From Peromyscus leucopus (taxonomy: Eukaryota > Chordata > Mammalia > Rodentia > Cricetidae): a stretch of 64,000 nt of DNA. Location: contig NC_051075.1 in NCBI RefSeq assembly GCF_004664715.2, positions 89,689,709-89,753,708 of the forward strand. Direction: 5' to 3'. The notes beneath the pieces were generated by a model. That model saw nothing but the letters and a program-made list of their open reading frames with translations. It had not been told where the DNA came from and searched no databases. Shown one piece after another: positions 54,576 to 64,000 of the stretch. The position numbers and the translations under genes were made by a program. The stretch's first letter is position 1, and every line of letters begins with the position of its first letter.

Positions 54576-55439
54576 AAAAGGTCACTCTAGGTAGGCAAAC
54601 TCAAAGAATGTGTGTGGATTCAGAAAGAGCAAGCCTCTGGGGTGGTGGAGTGTGGGATGCATTTGAAAAGGGCGTTGGAAACATGGTTTGTGGCTCAGAT
54701 GCTGAAGGACTTTGAAGATGTGGTAAAATGAAAGAAAAACGAAAACATGGTAGGTGCTATTGACAGTGAGAAGTAATAAGAATTCTTCCAGGGAGAAGGG
54801 AAAGGTTACACCCAAAGCGGGAGGTGAGCAGAGGCAGAAACTCCAAGCAGGCAGTTAGAGCGGCAACCTGGGAGAAGTGATTTACTATTTGGACCAGCAA
54901 GGTAGCGCCAGGCAAGGTTCGCGCACTCAGCTCAAGCTTTACTGTTCATTTTTGCCCTGGAGCTTTCTCTTTCCTTGTTTAATATTCCAAGAATTCTTCA
55001 GGAGCCAGATTGGGAAGGGCTCCATACTAAAACTTGCTTTTGGGATGTTTTAATTTTGTCTCCTGACAGCCTTGGACATCTTTAATTCTCTATCCCTGCA
55101 ATTCAGTAGGAAGTCATAATCACAAACATGGGAGCTTATAAATGTTCTAATGATGGACAGTTTAGCAGATCAGTAAGTGGGGAGATAATGTGTGGGAACC
55201 AGGGATGGGCTGAGACAGGGCTGGCTTCTTCTCATCAGGCAGCCCTGTCATGGAACTTTCTTCCCGTGATTTTCTCTTCCCTCAGCTAGGCAGGAAGCTT
55301 CCTGGGCAAGGGCAGTACTATCAAATCTGTATTTAGAGACTATTAAAATGCTACTGTTATACAGTTCAGATGGGGGAAGGGAAAAACAGTGTATTTTCCC
55401 CTGAAGATACAAAGAGCAAATCCTTACAATGTGTGCCGT
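54576..55439. other. Unique sequence
   Basis: Possible old L1/L2 debris around 54580-54800 ('gctgaaggactttgaagatg') but not assignable; a few CpGs at 54900-54935 ('ggttcgcgcac'). Confidence 0.35.
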
Positions 55440-55560
55440 GACTCTCAAGTGTGACCACACAAATATGCACGCACAGCTACATCTTTGCAGTAGCCTTCTT
55501 AAGCAATGCCATTAGCTCCATTTTGAGGATGAGAAAGTTGAGTCCCAACGAACACTAACA
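55440..55560 (+). mobile_element. MIR fragment
   Basis: 'tgcagtagccttcttaagca', 'ccattttgaggatgagaaag' and 'ttgagtccc' match MIR '...cccattttacagatgaggaaactgaggc' at low identity. Confidence 0.4.
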
Positions 55561-56282
55561 GTACATTAACAGTAAGGGGGAAAAGGAAAGTTAGTAACAG
55601 TAACTGGTGATTAATAAATACTTGAGTGAAGGTGTGAAGAAGGACACAGAATAAACAATTATTATAAGACTGGAAGAAATCACACATTTAGTTAAAAACA
55701 ACATGGGGGGAGGGGAAGGGGTCCTCTTGTTAACCTGGATAGTGTTCCAAAGAAACTATCCTTCAAATGAGACTCTGCAGTAAAGAAAGAGTGAAATTTA
55801 CTCAAGCTGACAACAAAACACACTGTTTGAGGAAGGCTAGCACACTTTTCTCTGTCCAGGACCGAGCCCTTCCATCATCACTGGCTCTTGCCAGTGGCAT
55901 TTGAAATAGCTGCCATGTCAACTGCAGAGTTTACCGAGCGAACTCAAGAAACGCTTTGAATTTTCTGGAGACCTGGAGAATAAAAAGTGGAATCTGTGTA
56001 CCTAGGAAGGGGTGGAGAACACGTCTGCCGAGGGCTACATGATGGAATTCTAAAGGTGACAGCGGTTGCCATCTGAGGACGCTTCCGGCTAGTAACTCGT
56101 CCCATGTCAGCTGACGAAGCAATCACACCAATGATAAGCAATGCTCGAATTCAAACAGGTAGGACATAGACAAGAGGTGCGTTCAGCTTCTGAACAACGG
56201 TGGTGAAGACAGTGCAGACACAGCTGTAACTAGGAAACAGACTTATCAGACAGCCTTTCGATAAATCTCTGTGGACAAGTGC
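55561..56282. other. Unique block with a CpG cluster
   Basis: About 13 CpGs fall between 55935 and 56205 in repeat-free sequence: accgagcg, aacgc, cacgtc, gccgag, agcgg, gacgc, ccggc, ctcgtc, gacga, tcgaa, gcgtt, aacgg. No exon or promoter element is recognised. Confidence 0.35.
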
Positions 56283-56650
56283 GGTGGTTCATCTGGACTG
56301 CCAACTTGACAGGATCTAGCATTATCCAGGAGACAATTCTCTAGGTGTGAATATGAGAGAGTTTCTAAATTATGTCAGTTGTGGTGGGAAGACCCAGGCT
56401 AAGTGGGTAACACTGTTCCCTGGGCTGGGGTTCTGGATTGTATACAAGGTTAGCATGCTGAGTGCCAGCATTTGTCTCTCCCTGCTTTCCACTGCAGACG
56501 CGATGTGACCAACCGCACCCCATTCTTACTGCAGCGCCTTCCCTTTCATGATGGACTGCATCCGCACACCCTCAGCCCAAATAAACCTCTCATTGATTAA
56601 GTTGCTCTTCTTAGGCATTTTGCCACAGTAGCAAGAAAACTACTAGACCA
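56283..56650 (+). mobile_element. Rodent LTR-like (MaLR-type) repeat, near full length
   Basis: 'ggactgccaacttgacagga', 'atccaggagacaattctcta', 'gtggtgggaagacccaggct', 'tctctccctgctttccactg', 'catgatggactgcatccgca' and 'aataaacctctcattgatta' then 'gccacagtagcaagaaaact' give the whole family order. Sister to 25268-25640. Confidence 0.75.
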
Positions 56651-56744
56651 TGCTCACTTCTGACTGGGTATGTACCCTGTAAGAAATATATGACAATCTA
56701 AAATGTAAGGTGCCGAATAAAAAGGGGAGTCAGAGAGTCTTTAA

Positions 56745-57212
56745 GAGCAAGAGGCGGTGGATGGCTACAAGGAAGTTGTGTTTTCAAAACCCAGCAGGGC
56801 AGCTATACATGTGAACTCATAGTGGTTGGGACAGCGTGCACAAGGCTTGCCTGTAGAGGCCCAAGCCAGACAAAAATCTCTACATGGAGATAAGAGGTGG
56901 GCATGAAGCACCACCTCTAGCTAAGGATCTATAGTTTAACTGAGCGCATCAGGGACGGGAGAGTCAGTTTTCGTTAAGGGCATGGCCCCTGATAAGATAA
57001 GCCAACCATGCTCTAACGGACAGCCACACATCCAAGAGTATATGCAAGCACCAATGGGACTCAATAGGTTAAAAAAAAAAAAAAAAAGAACACAAAGTTG
57101 GGTGGATGTGGAATAAGAGCAGATCTGAGAAAAGAAGGGGGTGGGGATGGGTACGATCAAAATACGGTGTATGAAATCTCAAAGAATTAATAAAATATTT
57201 TTAAAAATTAAT
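56745..57212 (+). mobile_element. L1 (Lx-type) 3' UTR
   Basis: 'gaggcggtggatggctacaa', 'ccagcagggcagctatacat', 'tgaactcatagtggttggga', 'gtgggcatgaagcaccacct', 'gagagtcagttttcgttaag', 'atggcccctgataagataag' and 'gtacgatcaaaatacggtgt' make this the longest L1 3' UTR in the window. It ends in an A/T-rich tail. Confidence 0.9.
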
Positions 57213-59034
57213 AGGAGACAGAAAAGGCAGGAAATGCTGAGGTGAGATCAGGGTGCTGTGAGATAGGGATAGGGACCTTGGCTTCCCTGCGTTGGGGACA
57301 TGATTTTGCTGACTTTGATTGGGAAAACTATTACGGGAGTATGATGCTGACTGCGAGCATGCTTCCTCTGCATGTGGGCTCCACATTTAGACCTTTAGGG
57401 CTTAACTGCTCCATCTTTCTCTTGGAATGTCTGAGATATAGGAATCTTCTGTCATGCTTGCAGTTCTTTCTTGACCACGGCTGGTATCAAGGGCTCTTCT
57501 GAATCATTTGTGCCAAGACAGAAATTCCACCCCCCCACCGCCCCCCGGTTTAGAATTCTGACCCGGTCTGACCTGCCTTTGACCCTGGAAGAGACACAGC
57601 TGAGCACCTTTGCAATTCGGCCCAGCCTTATGCTGAGGAGGCCAATGCAGCCTGTCTCATCGGTCCGCTGTGCTTCTGTATGAGCCTAGAGCTCGTGTGT
57701 CACGGCAGGCGATCTGGTGCTGACACCTGGTAAATCCTGACTCCATCAATCTGTCTTTGGAATCTTCTAGGCAACCATGATAGGCTATCACATTGGGGCT
57801 GACATGTTTGGGGCCAAGTCCCAGACAGGAGATGTGTGTCACCTCGGGATGACAGGATGATCAAAATGTATGATGGAAAGGGCCTAACCATCATCCCATC
57901 ACTCATGAGCAAGGAGGCAAAAGCTGTCAGGGTACCAGTGTCAGGTGTGGGAGAGGCAATTCCTGACAGGTGATTAATGCCAAGAGCCAGTAATCAGGCA
58001 GGTTCGGCCAAGAGAAACGGGCAGGTATGGATGCGTTTCCTATAGCACTGTATACCTTCCCTCATTCTTGACCTCTAGCATGACGATTCTTATAGAAAAC
58101 CCTCAGAGATGACTATTTGTCTTCCGATTCCAAATATTTATGCCTTTAAAAGAATCTAGAGACTGCTTAGTAATTTTAATCTGCAATGTTCTCTGAAGCC
58201 CAGGTCTTCAAAGCTGCTTTGCAGCATGACATTGAAAAAGGTGGTAGGAACTTGAAAATGTGGAGGCTTGTGGGAAGTCTTAAGCCATTTGGCACATAAC
58301 CTCAAAGGAGATCGTGGGATACCAGCCTTATCCCCCTTTTCTTTGCTTTCTGGCTGTGAGGTAAACCGTTTCCTCTGCTCTGCACATACACCAGGAAACT
58401 TACAGGAATATAAAAACAATAGGCCACTGCTTATGGATTGAGACTATCAAACCTATAGACCAAAGTGAACTTTCCATTTTTTTAAAGTTATCTCATATAT
58501 TTTGTCAAAGTGATAGAAAATTGATAAATATACTATGTATTATGTGAACCCTACACACGTACATGAGGTTAAAAAGTATTTCTAGCCAAGCTTCACAACC
58601 GCATCATCGGGGAACGGAATGCAATACTCTGTAGGTAGCAAGCCTCGGATTTCTGCGGTGCTTAGGGAAGCTCTGTCTCCTTCCTTGCTGGTAGGATCTC
58701 TCGAGGCAGCCTCCCTCCCAGCTGTGAGCCACTAGGACCAATGGAGGAAAGCAGTTCATCCCCCCCCCCCCCCCCGCTGCTGCTCATTCCCTGTTCTGGT
58801 CCCAGCTCTGCATTAACTCCCGTGAGCCCCGTCCCTCTCCATCTCCCCTCATTCTAGATGAGCAGTTTCAAATTTTCCTTGCCCAGAACTGGGTACCTTA
58901 TGCTATACAGAGATAACAGTTCTTTTTCTGTTTTCTCTTCTTTTCAGGTTACAGTTTTTTCACTTCAGTAACTGGTTAAAGTGTTTGGAGTAAGCTGTGA
59001 TCAGATATAGATTTACTGGTGAGCTAGCATCTGG
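57213..59034. other. 1.8-kb unique stretch
   Basis: No transposon recognised. Scattered CpGs at 57520-57720. Poly-C runs lie at 57530-57547 (interrupted) and 58760-58775. Frames 57242-57502 and 57471-57683 have no recognised family. Confidence 0.4.
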
Positions 59035-59499
59035 AATAGCTCATCTTGGCTGTCAATCTGACTGGAACTGGATGGAGTCAACTAAAACGCAAGGCACTGT
59101 GCCCTCTTTGGGAGGGACTTTCTTGGACATATTATTTGAAGTGGCAAGATCCACTCTAAATGTGGGCAGCACCTTCTGGTGACAACTCGGATAAAAAGAT
59201 AAGAAAAAAGGAAAATAGCTTTTTGTCTGCTTGCCTACACTCTTGTTGGGACTTTCATCTATCCTGTGGCTTCAGCATTCCTTCCTTGATGTATCTTCTT
59301 CAGGATTTCAATGTAGACTGAAGAACAGAAGATTCTTGGGAATATTTCAGGCCTTTAGCCCCAGGCTGGGACTACTGAGACATCCTGCTTTATGTACTGA
59401 GACGTATTAGATTCTCAATATTCAAATATGAGACTGCCAGGGTTGAAATACCTACTTAAGATAGTGCATCATATCTATATAAAAACAATTCATCATTTC

Positions 59500-59545
<46 letters not shown>

Positions 59546-59705
59546 ATCTGTCTATCTATCTATCATCTGTCTATCTATCATCTATCTCTATCTATCTATC
59601 TATCATCTATCTATCTATCTATCTATCTATCATCTATCTCTTTATCCATCTATCCATCTGTCTATCCTTCATTCTGTCAGTTCTGTTCCTCTAGAGAACC
59701 TTGAC
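59035..59705 (+). mobile_element. LTR-like (MaLR-type) repeat carrying (TATC)n
   Basis: It opens with 'atcttggctgtcaatctgac' and 'gggcagcaccttctggtgac', then continues through 'gtttaggcc'-type spacer equivalents ('caggcctttagccccaggct'). It closes with 'cagttctgttcctctagaga' and 'accttgactaata', a terminus I recognise from MaLR-class LTRs. A TATC microsatellite with CATCTG interruptions fills 59500-59665, where this class usually has a TA-rich tract. Confidence 0.65.
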
Positions 59706-59744
59706 TAATACAGCATCTTTACATACAGGAGTTTGAAGATATAG

Positions 59745-59990
59745 GTCAAATGTCATCTTCTTTGTGTCCTTTTTAATTTTCCTAGTCATTTAAAATTTTC
59801 CTTCCCCTGTAGATACAAAGAACTTTCTTTAAACCACTGTTTCACTGTAATTTGTAGTTTAGTGAGTTATTTGTGTCTCTCCCCAACACTGTATCCTACC
59901 CCACGGTACCTGTATTGTATGCTCCCTAAGCACTGGGGACATCATCAGCTCATAGCAGAGACTCAACACGGCTACATTTGAGTATTCTCA
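59745..59990 (+). mobile_element. L2 LINE 3' end
   Basis: 'gtcaaatgtcatcttctttg', 'tttcactgtaatttgtagtt', 'gtatgctccctaagcactgg' and 'gctcatagcagagactcaac' follow the L2 3' terminus order at low identity. Confidence 0.55.
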
Positions 59991-60994
59991 GGAAAGGTGA
60001 CTATCCAAAGAAATTATAATTCAGTGGAGGAAGCCTGACTGCCAACTCTTGCAGAGGTCCTGAAAATGATTGCAAAAAGCCTCCAGCCTGGAGCATTTCA
60101 GGAGGTTGTTTTAGGTGGGATGCACTTTCCTCATTGCATATATTGCAACTGCAATTGGGACCCCTCTACATTAACTCAGTTGCCTTGGGTCATATCCCTA
60201 TGGTCTTCCTTACCACAGACAGGTTTTCCTACCCTGTGACTCCTTGCTGCTGTGACATAAAACACAGTCTGAAGGTGCTCTCTCTTGCTGCCACTCACTC
60301 CTTTCTAGCAGCGACTCCATTGTCCTCCCTCTGGCTCCTGGATGCTTCCCCGGGGCCTCGGGGGGGGGGGGGGGCTCAGGGGAAGAGGTAGGAGGACAGC
60401 TGGGACTCCATTGCCCTCCCAAGACCAGTCATCTTAGTATCACTCTACTACCCTCTGCCCCGGGAGACTGGCTGCATTGTTCCATCTTTCTTTTCCTCAC
60501 TCTCTATCTCATGAAAGAGTTACTTACTTGAATAGGAAGTCTATTCCCTAGGAGACAGACTAGAAACTCTTTCTGTAGTACTTCAGTGTCTCTCATTTTC
60601 TGTTCAGCGAGGCAGCAGGGTGCCGAGGCTGGGGTTTACACACACAGCTCTACAAACATTTCTCCGGCCTTGGGAGCCTCTGTTCTGGCTGCCTTTATTC
60701 TTCCTCTGCTCTCCCTTCAGGGGAAGAGGAGGCAGTGTCACTGACTTGTGCTTGCCGACAGCAATGGCCTGATGTCTATGATGCCTTGATAATCAAGGGC
60801 TTTAATTTCTCATCTCCCAAACTACCGAGGGTTCTTCTGGATCCTCCTCTCTGTTGTCATTTCCTAGATTTCAAATCTACTTACAGAGTCGATTGAAAGA
60901 CAGAGTTTGATTTGTTTTTCTCAACCAACCTAACATGAATGAAACCAGTTTATCTGATCAGGACACAACAAAGTCATAATAGAAATACCTTTTA
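59991..60994. other. Unique sequence
   Basis: A 15-G run at 60360-60374. No transposon or exon supported. Confidence 0.4.
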
Positions 60995-61209
60995 AAAAGG
61001 TTTATTTTTAATTGTGTGTCTATGCATGCGCATTGTGTGGGAGTATGTGTATGCTTGTGAGTGCAGGTTTCCCAGAGGCTGTCATTAGATCCCCTGGAAC
61101 TGGAGTTATAGGTAGCTATGAATTGTTAAACATGGATTCCGGAAGCTAAATTTAGGTCTTCTTGAAGAGCAGCAAGCACTCTTAACCATGGAGCCATCTC
61201 TTCAGCCCT
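60995..61209 (-). mobile_element. B3 SINE, antisense
   Basis: 'aaaggtttatttttaattgt', 'gatcccctggaactggagtt', 'atgaattgttaaacatggat' and 'accatggagccatctcttca'. Full length; 'gcatgcgcattgtg' keeps CpG. Confidence 0.9.
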
Positions 61210-62242
61210 GATGTTATTTTTAAAACTAATATAATTGAAGGAATATGACAGGCCAGATGTTTCAAATATTTTTGATGTGTAAGTTAAATGCATGCTTAAA
61301 ATATCATGAAGTTAATATGAAAAAGTTTGGTAAATGGAGTTACTTGTAAAATATCAGCTGATTCCAAAGCTCATGTTTCCAGAGTTATGCCATGTTTTCT
61401 CATCTGGTCTTCTACCATACACCTGCATCTGTCTGCATGAACTCCTTGCTTAAAAGATAAAGCTGTGTCTTGCCATTCTAGCATTTCACTATTGAGACAG
61501 AACATGGTACTTTGTCTGGACCAGATATTTAAAAAGTGCTTGCTGACCAGTATCTTTTAATCTGATCTGAGAATGAAGGGTCCCTGGTGTGACACTTCAT
61601 GTGCTTGGTGACTATGGACTAAATAGACCCCTCTATCTATAGATAGTTCTAATCCAGAAAGGCCAGGTGACTCACATTCCACATCTCTCTGATCTAGCAA
61701 TGGCACAGTGGTTCTTTGTGGCAGCGACTGTGTTCTTTTCCATCTGTTGACCCTCACCTAAGCTGTCTGAATCCTTCCCTCGCCTCTGTCATTTCCCTCC
61801 TCAGCTGGTCCTCCTGCACAGGCTTACCCAGGCTGATGCTGGATGATCTTCACAGGATGTAGAAGCAGCTTTATTACCATGCTGCTCAACACACACTCTA
61901 AGTCTGCAGTGAGAGAAACTGCAGGAAGTTATTTTTTCCTTTCAGTAGACAGGGTTAATTGGACGCATCAAATATCCGACACACCCAAAGATTATTAAAT
62001 CAAATCCTTGACTCCTAATCTATACCATCACCATGATGAAAGTGAACCTCTCTCCTAAGTGATAATACAACTCCATTCTCAAGCCCTGCCTATCCAGCAT
62101 GATCAGCAGGCATGGGGTCCTTTCTGTAGACATACTCAGTGAAAGGGAAAGAAAAGCATACGTGTTTTGTGCCCATGTGACTCCACGTATTTTATTGGTC
62201 ACTTTTAGATGTGTATTGTGGCTTCCCAGTAGGTCTTAGCAA
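61210..62242. other. Unique sequence, nothing recognised
   Basis: No repeat or exon supported. Confidence 0.4.
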
Positions 62243-62580
62243 CCCTGTTTGTGGTGGCTTGAAAAGAAAATCGCCTCACAAAGGGAGTGTCACTATTAGG
62301 TGGCGTGGCCTTGTTGGAGGAAGTGTGTCCCTGTGGGGTTGGCCTCTGAGGTCTCTTTTGCTCAAGCTTCCCTCAGTGTGACAATCAGTTGGCTTCCTGC
62401 TGCCTTCTGGTCAAGATACAGCACTCTCAGCTCCAGCACCACATCTGCCCGTATGCTTCCATGCTCTCCACCATGATGACAATGGACTGAATCTCTGAAC
62501 TATAAGCTAGCCACCCCAATTAAATATTTCTCCTTTATAAGAGTTGTCATGGTCATGGTGTCTCTTCACAGCAATTAAAA
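62243..62580 (+). mobile_element. Rodent LTR-like (MaLR-type) repeat
   Basis: 'tggccttgttggaggaagtg', 'tcagctccagcaccacatct', 'ccaccatgatgacaatggac', 'ctgaactataagctagccac' and 'ccttgtataagagttgtcatg'-type blocks (here 'tttataagagttgtcatggt', 'catggtgtctcttcacagca'). A very common rodent repeat; formal family name not assigned. Confidence 0.75.
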
Positions 62581-62644
62581 AAAAACCCTAATTAAAATAA
62601 TGTTTAAAGAGGAATCTTCATTAAAGATGAGTTTAGGAATCCTT

Positions 62645-62957
62645 GGAACTTGGGAGCCAGGTCAGTTGGTAAAGCAACTACCACACAAGCATGAGAGCCT
62701 GTGTCCAATCCCGGTACCTCTGTAAAAAGCCAGACAGAAGAGTGAACACTTGTTTTCTAACACAGGCAAAATGTATGGGCCGGGCGGGTGGGGGAGCTCC
62801 GAGGCTTGCTGACTAGCCAGGACAGTTGACTAAGTGAACTCCAGGTTTACTAACAGAACCAACCAGAGGAAAGCAAATGAGAAAGACACTCAGTATCAAC
62901 CTCTGGCCTCCACACTCACCCACGTACACGTGCACATAACACGAACATGTGTGAGAG

Positions 62958-62958
<1 letters not shown>
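62645..62958 (+). mobile_element. B4-type composite SINE
   Basis: 'tgggagccaggtcagttggt', 'caagcatgagagcctgtgtc' and 'caatcccggtacctctgtaa' are followed by a B1-like right half ('gaggcttgctgactagccag', 'taagtgaactccaggtttac') and a tail 'aacctctggcctccacactc'. Confidence 0.8.

Positions 62959-62959
<1 letters not shown>

Positions 62960-63004
<45 letters not shown>
62960..63004. repeat. (CA)n microsatellite
   Basis: 45 bp of AC at the end of the B4. Confidence 0.97.
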
Positions 63005-63006
<2 letters not shown>

Positions 63007-64000
63007 GCCTCAAATCTAGAGTGAGAGAACAGCAGAGCTAGGTACCAGCAATGTGTCTTGCTTCTATTGTCACTTAAGAATTAATTCTTAAGAACCCTTC
63101 TCCAAATAATGAGAAAGCAGAAGAAATCAGCACTTAGGTAAAGTCCCTGCAGGCTCACAGAATCTGCCCTGCAGTTAAGCAGACACAAGGCGAGTAGAGC
63201 TTACCTTTGGGGTTTGCAGTTTGTACCCCTGGATGTAGAACATGGTCAGTTGACTTCAGAGCCCCCAGGTGAATATACTAGGAACTTCTCCTGCAAAGAA
63301 GGGTCACCACTATGCTCTCTAAGACTGGTGTTTGATAGACAAAGTGACCCCAGGATCCTGTCTATGACTCTGGGATTCCTACAGATGAAAGGTGCTGTAC
63401 ACATGTCAGATGTTATTATACAGCTCTTGTAAAAAATGTTCCCACTTATTGGTATGGATTCTCTGTTGAGTAGTTCAGAGATGATAGCCCTTCCTGGTAA
63501 TAGCAGTCAGATAGCAGAGTAAATGGCCCCCTTTTTTTCTGTACTTTGCCCAACATTTTACTCATTTTCTCCCCTTCACTATAATCCAAGATGGCCCAGA
63601 ACAGGAGAAAAAATGCTTGCTAACAAAGCTAAACTATAGAAAAATACATACACCCCCATATTGTGATTGAGATCAGCAGCAAGGAAGGAATTTACATAAG
63701 TGTGCCATAAAAAAGAAATCAGGATTCTCTTTTTAATGTCTAGAAGATGATGTATTTGTTTTGTGGATTTATTCTGACATACACTGTGATGGTGCAGCCA
63801 CTGTGTTTTGGGATGTGCACAGTTTGTTGGAAGGAAACTCCATGAACACTAAGTTTCCAGTCTAATGTTGTAATGTCCTTTTAGGACAATTGTCTGGTTC
63901 CTGAATGCTTCCATTGTACCACCCACCTGAGTCCACTGGCTTCTATATGTTCTCCAGAACTTTGTAACCGGACACTAGAAAGAGAACCGTCATCCAGCGC
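63005..64000. other. Unique sequence to the window edge
   Basis: No transposon, microsatellite or exon supported in the last kilobase. Confidence 0.4.

Noticed and set aside
54580..54800. Old LINE segment following the antisense MIR
   Set aside because: Some word order is reminiscent ('ctgaaggactttgaagatg') but not enough to name a family.

Overview
The window is 64 kb of mammalian, non-coding, repeat-laden DNA from a muroid rodent. The SINE and LINE mix shows this: B1, B3 and B4/ID-type SINEs, Lx-type L1 3' ends and many long CA/GT, GA/CT and A/T microsatellites. Several B1 copies carry the reading 'gcctttcctggaactc' (or its complement), where mouse and rat B1 have 'ccctggctgtcctggaac'. As I know the families, that points to a cricetid (hamster, vole or deer-mouse lineage) rather than mouse or rat. 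The species cannot be fixed from this evidence.

No protein-coding exon, RNA gene or processed pseudogene could be supported. The longest open frames (166, 158, 149, 128, 124 and 123 codons) match no family I recognise. Some are simply translated microsatellites. The segment is best read as intergenic or deep intronic.

Layout. 0-5 kb: an inverted duplication about 2.5 kb across, B3 and B1 insertions, an ERVL-like LTR and an L1 3' end. 5-15 kb: scattered B4, B1 and MIR elements, a solo-LTR-like element, and two repeat-free AT-rich blocks (5.9-6.24 kb and 11.0-11.96 kb) rich in homeodomain- and CCAAT-like words. 15.4-20.9 kb: a repeat-poor stretch of about 5.4 kb. 21-32 kb: dense SINE, L1, L2 and LTR debris, with a CpG-containing unique block at 29.5-30.1 kb and a solo LTR inserted into a B3 at 30.6-30.9 kb. 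32.15-34.1 kb: an almost 2-kb unique island. 34-47 kb: SINEs, microsatellites and a second solo LTR of the same family with a perfect 6-bp target duplication (42.0-42.4 kb). 47-64 kb: sparse repeats, two Lx-type L1 3' ends (one preceded by a 39-bp minisatellite), a CpG cluster near 56 kb, an LTR-like repeat carrying a TATC microsatellite, L2, B3 and B4.

Nothing here acts as an operon or multi-gene system. The most interesting signals are the inverted duplication, the two datable solo-LTR insertions, the L1-associated minisatellite, the strand uniformity of the L1 3' ends, and several repeat-free, motif-dense blocks that could be conserved enhancers. Element identities are from recall of consensus patterns, not from a database search. 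Boundaries are approximate (about 10-30 bp) unless a target-site duplication is given.
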